From: Candolleomyces eurysporus
Lineage: Eukaryota > Basidiomycota > Agaricomycetes > Agaricales > Psathyrellaceae
Assembly: GCA_027579435.1 (NCBI GenBank)
Contig: JANBPK010001550.1
Span: 1 to 34,103, forward strand
Direction of reading: 5' to 3'
DNA length: 34,103 nucleotides
Part shown: one piece after another, positions 1 through 12,215 of the stretch
How the letters are laid out: each line of letters starts with the position of its first letter
Numbering within the stretch: position 1 is the stretch's first letter
Made by a program: the position numbers and the translations under genes
The notes under the pieces: generated by a model
What the model saw: the letters and a program-made list of their open reading frames with translations, nothing else
Database searches by the model: none
What the model was told of the DNA's origin: nothing

Positions 1-23
1 CCGATCTCGCCTATTACTGGTAG

Positions 24-2656
24 CCAGCCCTCAACCCCGTTCAGCAGCAATCTCTTTCCCCGGCAATCGTACCATTGAGCCTTGACCTTCCGCTCTTGCC
101 TCAGGTCGGTAGTCCAGCCGTCCGCTCCTCCTCCCCGCGGCCTCCTCCCCTGGTATTCGACGACCAGTCCGTCTTAATCAACCCCATAAATCCAGCCTCA
201 GAACAAGCAGAGGAAGGCGCTTCTCGCTACCCAAAGCGCAACCGACAACCAGCCACTGTCACTGAGGAACTTCCGCAGGTCAAGCCAGAGAAGCTGAAAC
301 GGCCACCAGCCAAGCGCCGTAAAGTCTCCCATGTATCTCCAGAGGTTGTGGACGTAGACAGCGTTATGGAGCTTTTGTCACATGAGGATGGACGACGTGA
401 GCTCGATGAGAGAATTCGAGTAAAGCAGGAGGAACTGGAGGTACGTGCGAGTGGTTCAATATCATCTGTTCCTCCTTATAATGCCTTACAGATCAATATT
501 GTCGACACACTTCCCACTCTTCGTGTTGACCAACCTACTCCAGTAAGTAGTCCCTACATGTCCCACAATCGATTAGGGCTGACTTACGGCCTTAGAAATA
601 CACGGATTCCCTGCGTAACCCTTACATTGCAAAATTTTTTGATTGCGATGGGAAAGAATATGACTGGAAGGCTTTCTTTCACGTACGCACCAACCTGTTC
701 TTGCCCTCGGATCCCTGCTCATCAGCGCCCTACAGAACAACAGTGATTTTAAAGCATTCCGTCAATTTCATGAACAGTTACAGGCAGACTACGTCCGGGA
801 TGCGACCAACCCCGAATCTAGAATGCTTCCTCGGTTTCTCACTCAGCCAAAGACTTCCATTTTCCATATTGTAACGCGTAAAGAGTTCAATCGGTTGTCA
901 GTGCAAGAGGTCCAGAAGCTACTACTCGACCATTGCATTGTCATAACCGATGAAGATCGGCCTGAAATTCAATTTGACATCACAGGGATAGAAGCGGTCT
1001 TGGGTTCTATACATAAACCTACCGAGATTCAGGGTATGTGTACGGTCCGCCTCAGTCTGCGCATGCGACTAACTTGGTTATGCATTACCAGATCAATCTA
1101 TCCGCCCTCAAGCTGGGAATTTTCAGCACCGGATTACCGTTGGCACCCCAGAACATCTCTACAAAGCATCCATCGCTGACCACGCATCAAAGAAGAGCCT
1201 GAACGCACTCCATTTTCCAAACCCAAACGCTGGGATCGAGCCGTCTCCATTCTCTTCTGACGCCCGCGCATTCCTGCAGACAGCCGGTGAACCATATTGT
1301 CTGTCACTCTCGATGCCTATTGCTGACCTCCGTTGGTCACTGGGGGCAACGGAGGGTGCACACCACTACTGGCACATCGACTCTGACGGTCTGTGCACTT
1401 TTATTGAAGTAGCTTGTGGGCTTAAGCTCTGGGGAGTAGCTCGGGAAAAAAGCCCTGATGATTTTGCCTCCATCAAGTTCTGGGCCCACCCACAGCTCGA
1501 TGTTACCGAGACGCGCAAAATTTACTCGACAGAAGCCATCGTCTTGAACTGCCGGCACACACTGTACGTCTGTTGAACATACTATTTTACCTTGATCGAA
1601 ATAACATTCTTCTAGCTTGATGGGCCCAGCCCGCCCTCACGCGGTCTGGACGTTGGAGCCCTCTCTGTGTAGGGGTGGCCACTTCATCGCAACAAGTGTC
1701 ATCGACAAGACCGTCATGGGCATCGTCCATGGATTTTTCCGGGGGAATATTATCACAAATGTCGAGCACGAAGAAATCTGGAATATCCTACAAAGGCAGA
1801 TGATCTTTTATCATGTTAGCATGGCTAAAATGCATCGTTCGCACCAAGGTGCGTGATTCGACGTTTGCTAAGAGTTGGAGATGGTTCTGACGACGATGTA
1901 GATGATGGCCACCTTCCCAACTTGGATACTGAACTTGGTGTCAGGGCCATTTTCCACTTTTTTGCACTCATCGAGCTTCAGAATGTGTTTTGCGCCCTTA
2001 CTTATCGGGAGGCACTGCCACAAGACTATCCCCATCTTCCGGTAGACCGCCTTTTACCAATCAACGACATGAATGCAGCGTCGAAGGATCATCGGTGGCG
2101 AAGAATCTATTCGCGCGGCGCTATGCACGATCTAATCATCTACATTTCATCTCGATACGAGTTTCTGAACAAGAGCAACGGCGAATGTGTGGATCCATAC
2201 CACGATATCTTTGCTCCCTTGGTCGCGTGGGTTGTTGTGGCCAGTCAACATTACCATAAACTCGTCTACACCGATCGCTCAGGACCAGCAACTGGTCGCG
2301 ACGAACGAGTTGGGTTTGTCCCCATCAAAGACATCTTTGAAAAGCAGTTGGAATGGGTACGAGGTCATCCCATAGTCGGTGCCGCCATTTGCCGGCTAGA
2401 GGCAAAGAAGACCGTAACAGCTTCATTGTGGCCTGAATGGAATTTTGAGGCAAGACCACGTAGTAGTGCTATCTTGCATGAGGGTAAGCATACTCTTTGA
2501 TATTCCGTCAGATTGCTGTACTGAAGTCCTCCCGCTGCGACAGTGCCTCATAGCCGTGTCTTATCCCTCAACGGGGTTCGCAACGGAGATCGACTATACT
2601 TCTCCATTTTTGAACCAGAGCCCGCCGCCGTGTCCAGCTTGAAGCCCACTACTTGA
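24..2656 (+). CDS. JmjC-domain protein, 5' partial
   Basis: Probable Fe(II)/2-oxoglutarate oxygenase of the JmjC fold. Exons read as 24-440, 492-542, 596-682, 736-1033, 1092-1563, 1616-1848, 1902-2483 and 2544-2656; all joins are GT...AG and in phase, giving 750 codons plus TGA. The frame is closed by TAG at 21-23, which forms the end of an acceptor, so the start lies outside the window. The N-terminal third is disordered with basic stretches (RYPKRNRQ, KLKRPPAKRRK) that look like nuclear signals. The JmjC core shows HID (about residues 379-381 of the visible part), the G-L-K-L-W strand whose Lys usually contacts 2-oxoglutarate, and the third ligand in RPHAV (about 450), so all metal ligands are present. 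The C-terminal half is helical with no domain I recognise. Substrate unknown; histone, protein or nucleic acid cannot be decided from sequence. Confidence 0.82.
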
Positions 2657-3137
2657 ATTCTTCTTTCCCAGTAGTATACCTTGGACATCCCACCCTACCT
2701 ACCTAGTACATTACTCAGAGTTTGGTGTATTATCTCGCAGGACTTCGAATAGATTGTGCCTCCTCGAACTATTCGGCCAACGCCCACTTACAAGGTCCAA
2801 TCTTCTTTGTTCCGGGCGTTGAAGTTACAACCTAAGGCTAGGGCCCGGCAGCACTGTAACACGAATTCCAATATGCCGTCTCAGAATATAGAAAGAAGAC
2901 CCTTTGAATTGCCTGGTCACGTTGGGCTGGCGCGGGACACACCATCAACTCAGACCGGAGCCAATCAAGCTTGTCCATAATTCCTTCCGTCCTTTCATGA
3001 ACCATGAACTTTGCGGCTTTGTTCACCTCGTGGGTGGTTTCGATGGACACAGGTTCGTGCCACAGCTCCTTTCTGTCACGACGTCTAAATACCTTGAGTT
3101 TGGCCAGGTACTCATCCCAGCCAGCGACCCACCGGAG
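2657..3137. other. Intergenic region between two + strand genes
   Basis: About 480 bp without a supported gene. The RING gene's frame stays open upstream of its ATG back to about 2904, with another ATG at 2997, so a longer N-terminus is possible. No TATA box or repeat stands out. Confidence 0.5.
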
Positions 3138-4361
3138 ATGCCGAAAGATACTCGTCCTACTCGGCCCTCACCTTACTCTGATGACCACCCTCGCCGCTCG
3201 AATCGTCTGAAGGGGACCGCACCTTGTGACTCCTCTGGCCCAGCTTCAGCATCCTCCGCACCTTCCTCGTTAGTAGGTCCCTTACCCGTCGCATCCACGT
3301 CCGCTCCTTCATCGATTCCATCCACGCCAATTCGGTCTCGATCTGTACGCGAACTCCCTACACCATCTTCGGAAGGGCCTTCAACTTTCTCCCTGCCGGT
3401 TCCTTTTTCACCGAGCCAGTCTCGAGCGCCCTCGGCAGTGCCTCCTTTGGTGTCAACCCCCTCCACACCGAGCACCGCTCAGGCTGTCGTATGGGAGCCC
3501 CTGACTCCTACAACGCCACTCGCAGCTCGTGTCGTCACAACATATTCTCGTGCGTCGAGGAACAGACACCACCGTAACCGAGCTAGGGAGCCTTCTGTCG
3601 ATTCGGTGACATCCGTAGCCTCAACTGAGTCGGATGATCTCCCAACCCCTCTCGAGGTTTTGCACCAACAGCCGCCTCCAGCCCTAGCACCAGAAGCAGT
3701 TGTGCGGGAGGTATGTACCGGAGACTAGGCTTTTATGGTCTATCGCTCTAACTCTCTTCTTCCCAGATCCGTGAATCTGTAGAGCAGATTGGCACTTGCA
3801 CAATCTGCATTCAACCCATAGCGCGACCGTACATGTAAGTGATTTGATACTACCTTCATTTTCCGTTGCTGACAACCACTCAGTACGCCCTGTGGCCATG
3901 GCTTCTGTGGCATTTGTCTTCGAGATTGGTTCCGCGCCGAACTGCAGAGGAAACTGTCGACCTTTCTCGTCTTCGACCACAAACGATCCAACCATGACCT
4001 CCACGAATGCCAGCTTATCCCCACGTCTCGTCATGATCAGCCCCTCCTTGTTCGCGCCCTGAGAGACCATGGAAAAGACCCAGCAAAGGTCTTCCGTTAC
4101 AATTGTCCGGAATGCCGTGTTGCTATTACGAGGGAACCTGTGGTAAACTACCCACTCCTCCACATTCTGGGACGCCAGCGAGAGTCTTTGCGGGGTCGCG
4201 TCGATATAGCCGGGTTGAATCGCTCGAGACAGCCTATATACCTGTTTCAAGGCCTTTTTTTTGATCTAGTTACTCGCCTCGTTATTGTGCACTCCCAATT
4301 TTACGCCTTTGATTCGCCTTTGACTCTTACTCGCTGCGGGTCAGTTGATTTCTACTTTTGA
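3138..4361 (+). CDS. RING-finger protein, putative E3 ubiquitin ligase
   Basis: Exons 3138-3710, 3767-3834 and 3884-4361, giving 372 aa. The first 190 residues are Ser/Pro/Thr-rich and disordered. A C3HC4-type RING follows and is split by the second intron: C-T-I-C (about residue 202), then PCGHGFCGIC, a loop of roughly 60 residues with hydrophobic and basic stretches, and the closing NCPEC. All eight zinc ligands are present, but the C6-C7 loop is much longer than in a standard RING. RING proteins usually recruit E2 enzymes; the target is unknown. The start chosen is the ATG giving MPKDTRP. The last about 45 residues look unlike conserved protein, so the 3' end could differ. Confidence 0.75.
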
Positions 4362-4804
4362 TTTTAACAGTCAATCTTCAAGTTGTCTACCGGAATTTAT
4401 ATGTAATTCTTAGTATCGCATAATTAGCATCTCGCTCATGGATTTAAGATCAATATACAGTAGATGGGATCTACCTGGGAGAGAAATTGATTTGGATGGA
4501 TGCTTGTAGAGAGACGACATGGATACGGTTCTCAACGCCTATGTTAGGGAAGGTGACGCGGTGGTCAGAATACCCGGTCCCACTTCGGTGCCATCAGAGC
4601 AATATGATCGGTCCATCGGCCGCCGTTGGCGCTTTCCTGAGATCGGGCGCTAACTTGTTGGATCTGCAACTTGAGATGAGCAATTGAGATCGTATTAATG
4701 TACAAATTTGAGAATCTACAATCTTAGGAGCTGAGCTACTCTGTGTCGCAATGTTAAAATTTCTACAAGAACAATTTATGGAATGTTGCATGATCTACAA
4801 AGGA
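4362..4804. other. Intergenic region between convergent genes
   Basis: About 440 bp separating the 3' ends of the RING gene (+) and the coiled-coil gene (-). It is AT-richer than its flanks and I see no gene in it. Confidence 0.5.
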
Positions 4805-5970
4805 CTAGTACTTTCTCCTCCTGGTCTGTCTTGAATGAGGGATAAACGGGACCGAAGAATTCACCCCTGCTTGATAGTTCTGCGCCCACGGTTCGAAGTC
4901 CTGTTCCGCCATTTTTCGAGTAATTCCAGAATTGGCGAAATGCCGAATGACATCGTCCATGGTTACTGGGAACGGTCCATTGTACGTGTTGTAGGTGACA
5001 GAAGGACAGGGATACAATCGGAGGTGGGTGACCCGTTCCCAGTACAGTCCTTGTTGAGAGAAAATCTCGACGACCATGTTCTTGAATTGATTGCGAGGTG
5101 ATGGAAGGACTCCGTGCACGTCTGTACTAATAGATATGGTCTCCAGATCCAAAGGATGTCGTGCATGGGGAGGAAGATTCGGTCGAAACCGCGCGATTGT
5201 CCTGTCCGCCCGTAGATCGGAGACGATAGGTCGATGAAGGGCGTCGCATCTGACACCACGGGGCCAGGATTTCTGGTGGACGCAGTAGTAGTCGTACCAT
5301 GTCTCGACTGAGTCCTCAAGGGTGGGGTTTGTCTTGACTGTTTGCAAGGCTGGAAGGTCTGGGCGGGGTGGCAGACCGGGGGGCGGGGTTTTGATTCCTG
5401 TTCGATGGTGGTGGTGGTCGTTTGGTCGTGGCCGCCACTGATATAGATCGAGGCTGACTATCTCCTTCAAACGAGTCTATGATGTTTGGTGCCGCTGAAA
5501 AATTGCTCGCAACCCGTGAATTCGCAACTGGGTCATAGGATGCCAGAGGTTGTTGGTATGGGAGTCGTGAGCGACCAATCCCCTCTCCTACGCTGCCAGG
5601 GGCCGANCCCCGCCGCGAGCGTGACCCCGCGTTTCAATACCCTATCAAGTCTATCCTCCGCTTGTCGCCGCAGCCGTTGCTCCAACTCCAACTGTTTCGA
5701 CGCTTCCTCCAGTTGGAGTTTGGTGAGTTCGAGCTCCTTCGATATATTTGATATTCGTTGAATACTTCGACTCATCCCTTCGTTCAGACCGTCGAGGTAA
5801 AAGACTCCGTAAAGCGAGTCCTGGTCTTTGGACTTATTGACCGCTGGACTGTTGTAGAATGGTTGAAGGTGGGTTGTATACGCCTTGCAGATTGCACAGT
5901 AGCACCTGTGGATAATACCATACTGTGGATGAAACTCCCATTCATGGCATTGAGTAGGGGGACAATCCAT
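4805..5970 (-). CDS. Coiled-coil protein, unknown function
   Basis: A single-exon reading is likely, 387 aa, if the N at 5607 is dropped and one base is removed from the C6 run near 5380 (minus-strand sense); the length then divides by three. As written, the frame breaks at both places, so two separate ORFs appear. The start is the ATG at 5970 (MDCPPTQ). The N-terminus has closely spaced Cys/His (HRCYCAIC), followed by a coiled coil of about 45 residues rich in Glu, Leu, Lys and Arg, a Pro/Ser-rich linker, and a C-terminal domain of about 130 residues starting near ETWYDYYC with many aromatic residues and ending in RQTRRRKY. I recognise no family. An intron instead of the homopolymer error near 5340-5470 remains possible. 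Confidence 0.6.
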
Positions 5971-6890
5971 CTTGGTTGGACCAAAATGTCTACTCCAGCT
6001 CTGTATTTATACCTGGTGGATGATTTTCTAGGAGTTCCAACGACTTATAAGATCCTAGCCACTCAAAATGTGCTAAGAAAAGTTTAAGTTGAACAAAGCT
6101 TCACCCAAACTAAGTTGACCTTCTACCTTACTGTAGCGTAAAACATGATGCCGATTCTTGGTCGTCACTTCTCTGATGCCGTGTTTCACGTTCCTGAGGC
6201 CTGAGAGTTGCTTTGCTGCGCGGACAAATCGTATAACATTGACAACTTAGATCTGAGGAAGTCGCGTGAGACGCGTTGTTTGCGCGTGTTGTCGTTTCCC
6301 TCCTGATGATTGTTTTCTGCACTGCTCTCCCTCGTCTGATCATGGCAATCCCTCTGGCGAAGGTGCGGGTGGGGATAAGTCTGTTTTCATTCTCTTGTTT
6401 GTCTAGCTTGGGTTCGAGCTCAAATTTTGGGGCTGTTATTGGGTACGTAGGCGACAGAGCGCGTGAGCGTCATCCAAAAGGCTACTGCTCGAAGGTCTCT
6501 GCCAATGTTATTGCTACACCTTTCAGAGCGTTTTCTTAGGATCGTGATCGTGAGGAATTCAGGCCTGTATATTCATTGCTCGTAGTTATCTACTCGCAAC
6601 GCTCGCTTCGAGTTGCACTTTACTGAGAGTACGGTAGAGCTATGGTCAAACTAAGGAATGGCCATCGTCCCCAAGCTTGTGAGTTGACGGAACCTCACCT
6701 GACTCAAAAGACCGAATTGGACGCCTCGAAGTTTGCATTGGGACCTCTGACCATCTTGATTAGCAAATGGACTCAATGTTAGGAGCGCTGCAGATGGCGG
6801 ATGGGATCGTCTTCAGCTTGCGAATTGCCGGAATCAAGGTTAAAAATGGGCTGAAAGGATAAGGATTAACCAGCGCCAAACGGGCAGGCT
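5971..6890. other. Intergenic region, no gene seen
   Basis: About 920 bp between the start of the coiled-coil gene and the end of the F-box gene. The short open frames here show no protein-like composition. It should contain the promoter of the coiled-coil gene; I could not identify elements. Confidence 0.5.
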
Positions 6891-9101
6891 CTACGTAGAT
6901 ACAGAATATTGCAAGCCTTTTTCTACGTCCTCATTCTCCAACCACTCTGCAACAAGTCTCTCCAAAGTATGTTGATNCCCCCCATCCAAGAGTGGCTCGT
7001 GGAATAGCGTTGCCGAGCCTATCACGACCAAAGGCTGTATGGACAATTCCGTGCCTAGATAAGCCTATGGATATGTCCAAATCCTCGGGCAGCCCTGACA
7101 AGACCTCACACGACCTTTTCGACACATCATTNCCCCCCGTCCTCGATCACAACGAACGCCACGGTCTCGAATGGGGTGTCAACCGGCCTCCCTAGGTATG
7201 AGAGAAATGCATTCCAAGTTGCGAAATCCTCCATAATCGATGCGTTGATACATATTTTTGCAAGGTAGGGAAGTGGAGCACCATATACTGGTTCATCTTC
7301 AAGAGGCGACTCTCGAAGGATGGCCGGGCAAAGGCGTCGTATGGCTCCGTCGTCAAGCTGGAGCGAGACTGCTGCTGAGAAGCGAGCCAAGAAGAGTCGA
7401 AAGCTTTGGAGTACATGGAGCGCAAGGGGAGTGTCAATGGCGATTGCAAGATGTCCTACATGGAGCAGGAGCCGCGGAATATCGCTTCCGATCCTATGAA
7501 GGATTGAGCTGAGGATGGATTGCCATTGCTCGAAAGAGATGCCCAAGCCAGTGAAGTCTATAATAACACTGGAAATTATCCCTTCCCTGGATCGAAGACG
7601 TAGCCGGAATATGTGCATAGAGATTTCAACTTTCCAGGTGTCGAAGGTGACGTGAACCGGAGGTGGAATGCAGTGAAAACCGCGACCAATACACGCATTC
7701 ATGTAGTCTGGCGACTCCAGTAGCTGTTGCGTTCCATTCACGGGGCCGTTCTGATTGTGTAAACGGATAGAAATGGAGGTACATGCACTGAAATTCATGC
7801 AATATAATAGTGGCTCTGCCACTAGAATATGAGCGGTGAGGGAGAATGTGGAAAGGGACTGCAATTTGATAGGAGAGGAACACCTGTCGCAATGACACGG
7901 GGGATGGGCGTGACGAGGAACAAGGATGGCATCCAAAATTTTCAGGTGCCGTAGATGGGTCAATTGGGATAGCGTTGCGATCCAGCGAGCAAGAGGCCAA
8001 ATTGGGTTTCGACCGTCATTTGATACATCCAAAACTGTCAAGTATTCGAACGTGGTCAAGCGCGGGTCGAACAGACCCAAGCACCCTTGGAGTTGAAATG
8101 ATCGAAGCATCGGAGCGTGCCCGACCCAGAGATCCTTGAAAACGTGTGTTCTGGCTTCATGCATGGAGTGATCTGTAGGGATCGGGAACACAGTGTTCTG
8201 CTGGGAGATGTTGGCGAATATGGCGTGCTCCAAACGAGGTGCGGGATTGGAGAGAAAGAGGTGGAGAGGGCGAGTATCTCCATCTATACTTGACAAGGCG
8301 ATCCCGAATGACAGGGAGGCACACCGAAACGACTGACTTGATGCGAGCCTCCAGACGGCGAGTCGCTCTGCGCTAAGTGGCTCGTGTTGGGGAGAAGAAA
8401 CGAAGTATAGGGGAGAGTTCTTCGAGAGCTGGAGGTACTTCTTGAATTGTGAGAGACCGTCTGAATCTATTCGAAGGATTTTCCCCCATAAACCGGAATG
8501 TTTGGAGGCCATCTTCTTCCAGCCTGGGTAGAGGGATAGAAGTGTGTGAAAGGCAGTGGCCTCCAGGTCGCACGAAGTTATACAGACACGCGACCTGGGA
8601 GACACCAGATGCTCAAGAATCAAGATGGCCACAGACTCTGGGAGGTCAATTGTAGGCAGTATCGGAAGCTCGTTGACTCTGAAATCCGGTGTAGTTGAAG
8701 CGGCCGTGAAGTACGAGGAGCTTCTGGATATAGGAAAAGGTGTAATTGACGTCGAAGGCCTGTCGAGCGGGGCTGAGTGAACGGTTGCTGGGATTTCGGG
8801 ATGGGGTGTAGGTGTTTTGATCGTAAAGCAAGCCGTTGGAGAAGTAGGGCGGGTCAAAAGGGAAGGTTGAACCCCATCGGGTGGTAGGAGGTGCTTCCAC
8901 GCGTCCATAATTCCCTCCCTCGCAACATGGATCCGTTCCGCGGCAAGTTCAGCGGCCTTTGGCGATCTGCAGATTGTCTCGATAGTTGGGGAATCCAAGC
9001 CCTTGGCACGGGTTTATCACCGTATTCACCCATGGTTGGCAATAATGGGTACTCACAATATCCAATGTCTTAATGGCTTCTATTAATCTGGACAGGTCCA
9101 T
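6891..9101 (-). CDS. F-box protein (Agaricomycete type)
   Basis: Exon 1 is 9057-9101 (MDLSRLIEAIKTLDI), followed by a 55-nt intron with donor GTGAGT. Exon 2 runs 9001 to 6891. With the two Ns (7132 and 6977) removed the exons total 718 codons including TAG, giving 717 aa. With the Ns kept, the frame closes at 7127 and again at 6931, and the C-terminus is less protein-like. An F-box-like segment follows the disordered N-terminus: LPESVAILILEHL, then a helix ending PGWKKMASKHSGLWGKI, matching the usual P..V...I...L and W..(I/L) pattern. The rest has leucine-rich stretches without regular LRR spacing. F-box proteins typically bind SKP1 and select substrates for SCF ubiquitin ligases; large families of this form occur in mushrooms. 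Substrate unknown. Confidence 0.72.
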
Positions 9102-9509
9102 TGCAGAAGTTCGCTCAGGTGAGACTGGCGGCGGGGCGACAGCAGGTAATTCTTGAAATGATGCAGGGAGGGCTAGGAGTGTGTAAGATACCAGATGATG
9201 GAAGTAAGTCAAAGGCAGAGAACCCTGCTCTCGCCACCAGACTAAGGCCTAGAGAACCAAGGCATTGCCATTATATACAACGCACGTGAGGCGCACGGAG
9301 GATGGCGGTAATGCAGGGACCGGCGGGAAAGAATAAACATACGCGTTTCTATGAATTCCTTTGCGTTGTTTGGTCGAGGCGTCCGGATCAGACAAAGTTA
9401 GAAAACCCTCAATTTGTAATTGAAACATCAAGTGAAGAAATCCTGGGCTATTCGAGGAGAGGATATACGCATTGCGCCTGTAACCTATAGGACCTGTACA
9501 TCTACACAC
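9102..9509. other. Intergenic region, no gene seen
   Basis: About 400 bp between the F-box gene start and the end of the next minus-strand gene. No conserved frame or repeat found. Confidence 0.45.
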
Positions 9510-12019
9510 TCAGTCCGAACTCAGGGAAGCATTATCATCCGAACCCGCCCTCTCTTTCCCTTTAGACTTTGAACTCGAACTCGACCTGCTTACGACATTG
9601 ACCTTTGCAAGCTCGAACTGCCGAGCTTTCGAGCTGTAGGAGCTGGGCTTGATATAAGTAGGTTCCATAGTCGTCATGTTCTTCATCGCCAAAATTCGTG
9701 TGTCGGCACCGCTATACAGCGGATGCTTGAAGTACGGATCGTCCTTCCCAGTGGAGCTGTAATACTTCGCGCTTACGTCGATCCAACCATCTCGTCCCCT
9801 CCAGACGTACATTTTGCGACGCTTGGGGCTGGTAGTGTCGGTGTACTCCAACGTGTCACCCACTACCAAAGCTTGGGTGGTGCGGAGGCGACTGAAATCG
9901 AGCTTGTTGAGCCCTTGAACTTTGTAGAAGGAGAAGCTATCCGAGGTGTTTGGTATCTTCAATTCTGTTGGGGAATATTTCGGTATGAGATCTACGGGCC
10001 CACTGACATGGATAGGTTAGACAGGCAGTAGCGGCTAAGATGGACAATTTGTCTCACTCGAGGTTTTGGTAGGAGGTGCCGTGCGCGAGACCATTGCTAA
10101 CAGGCGCCGAGGGATACAAGGCATGAGGTTGACTTTGGCAAAACAAAGTTCAATCGAACACGATCATCAGGGGTGACGGAGAAACTCACTATACAGAAGA
10201 CATCACTGCCGCAACAGGTTGAGGAGCACTCGCCGGGTATGGTTGCCTATGAAAAAGCGCAGTCAGTGTTAGAATCCAATTCGGTCGACTGAGAGGAACG
10301 GAATCAACCCACATCAATCCGCCGAGAAGATGAGCACTAGCGGACGGGTTGAAAGGGTTTCGAGAAGGAAACCCAGAGAAAGGTGACTCTGTGGGCGGAG
10401 CCATCGAGTGCGTTGGATTCTGGTTCGTATTGGAAGTTGCCAGCGATACCGACGCTTCCTTGAAAACATCTCCTTGACTCCTCTGGGCGGGAGTTCCCCC
10501 TAGACCTTGAGGCGAATGGATACGATGTTGCTGACTGGTCTGGGAGGCAAAGCTTGGCGTCGGTGGTGCGTCTCGGGTGGATAAGGGTTGTTGCTGAGTG
10601 TTCGAAGCTTGCGAGAGCATACCTTGTCCCGAAATGGCATTCGATTGAGCATAATGGGCAGAGACGAAACCTCCTGGCATGGCAAGGCTGCCATATTGAG
10701 GGACATAGCCCGTCGCTCCTGAGAGTTCTGGCTTGACAGGCAACGGAGCTTGGACAATTTCGGCCGAGGAGTGGCCTACTGAGGGGAAGGAGGGCGGTGA
10801 AGGGATTTTGGGTACCGATGCCGTGTGTTGCTGGGAAACGGGAAGGGGGCTTGACATGTTCATAGTCCCTGGAGAAAATCTGACGGATTTTTCTCGAGGC
10901 TCGGTGGCCCCACTACCAATCGTTAGCAAACTGCACAGTTTGGATCAGAGGAAGGGAGCTTACTGGGATTTTAACAGATCGGGCGGGATATCCTCAACGG
11001 ATTCAAGGGCTACATTTGCGATTACCTGTGTGCTCACCAGGAATTTTCCCAGACAAGAGATCACTTCGTTGGCTAGGGTGGCTCGGTCTTGGAAGGTGCG
11101 TGCTGCTACCAATAGATATCCGGCTTTCTTTCGGAGGTCTTGGGAGACATTCGGTATGTAGTTGGGGAGATCACTTTGATCTGAGCAGTAGTCGTTCATA
11201 AACGTGGCGAATTTGACCAGGCTAGGCTGACACAATTGGCACCACTTCTGAACCAAGTCCGAGAGATGAACATCTGAGGCTGCCAGAAGAGACTCTTCTG
11301 TCCTGTAATACACTTACAGCCATGGGCATGAGGAAAGGACTCTGAACGAGCAGGAACGGTCAACACTTACAACATCGTATGTTGCACAAGGGTATAGAGG
11401 TGGATGATAAGGCTAGCGACAGCACGGGGAGGCCATCGGGGACGTTCTTTGAGCTCTTCGACGAGCGACCGGGCTGTGGGCAATAAATTATGAGCGGACT
11501 TCATTGTTCCCATCAGCTTTGAAGTCTGAACGATTGCTTGGGATGACTCTCGCGGATGGGCAAAATTAAAATCTACTGCGTCAGCCGCTTCCGCCTCGTA
11601 GTAATCGCCGAGAACAACAAGCGATATCTTCTCCAGAACGATTTGAGCGGTTTCTTCTGTCGTTAGAGGTTTGTCTTCTTTGAAGCGACGGCTTAGAAAA
11701 GCAAAGAACATTTAATTGCACACTATGACGATGGAAAGATGGAAAGGACATCGTCTCTACTCACAACCTGTCGGAGGAAATGGAGTTCCCATCCAAAGGG
11801 CTACCATATTCCCCAAGCATCGACTCGTCCAGAGCAAAGTTCACTTTCGAGAGCTGAAAAATGATGAGGAATAAGAATAAATAGACGGTAAAACAAACTT
11901 ACGTTGAAAGCAGTTCCTCCATCCTCTTCCCTGAAGACTTCTTTCGAGTTAGAGCCAATGAGCAGTAAGGTGTCCGGTCTGTCGACATCGGGTCCGGGGG
12001 CTTCTTTAGTAGCAGACAT
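9510..12019 (-). CDS. Unknown helical protein, tandem paralogue A
   Basis: Eight exons: 11903-12019, 11765-11853, 11371-11691, 10964-11302, 10313-10930, 10190-10246, 10058-10132, 9510-10002, giving 702 aa. All joins are GT...AG and in phase. The N-terminal 290 residues are helix-rich and carry RWPPRAVASLI; this half matches the neighbouring gene at 12216-13439. A Ser/Pro/Gln-rich disordered middle of about 230 residues follows. A compact C-terminal domain (about 150 residues) begins near YSPTELKIP and contains MYVWRGRDGWIDVS, then a Ser/Lys tail. The two small exons of 57 and 75 nt keep the frame open and fit the disordered composition. One intron (10931-10963) is only 33 nt. I recognise no domain; an RNA or protein scaffold would be guesswork. 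Confidence 0.68.
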
Positions 12020-12215
12020 GTCGAGGATAAGGTCTGGGATGAAGGTGGATATAAGCGTCACTGGGGATTAACGCTGACGCAGACTGAGAAGCTTCCTTAG
12101 ATATCCTTGAACCCTTAGTCAGCAAAACAGAAGCTTTTTTGTGGACAAGAAAGGAGTGTACATGTAGATAAGTGGATTGCAAATGGTTGAGGTCCGAAAA
12201 GGGAGGGGAAACGGA

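Noticed and set aside
6128..6539. Short ORFs in the intergenic region left of the F-box gene
   Set aside because: Arg/Ser/Thr-rich random-looking translations with no partner exons.
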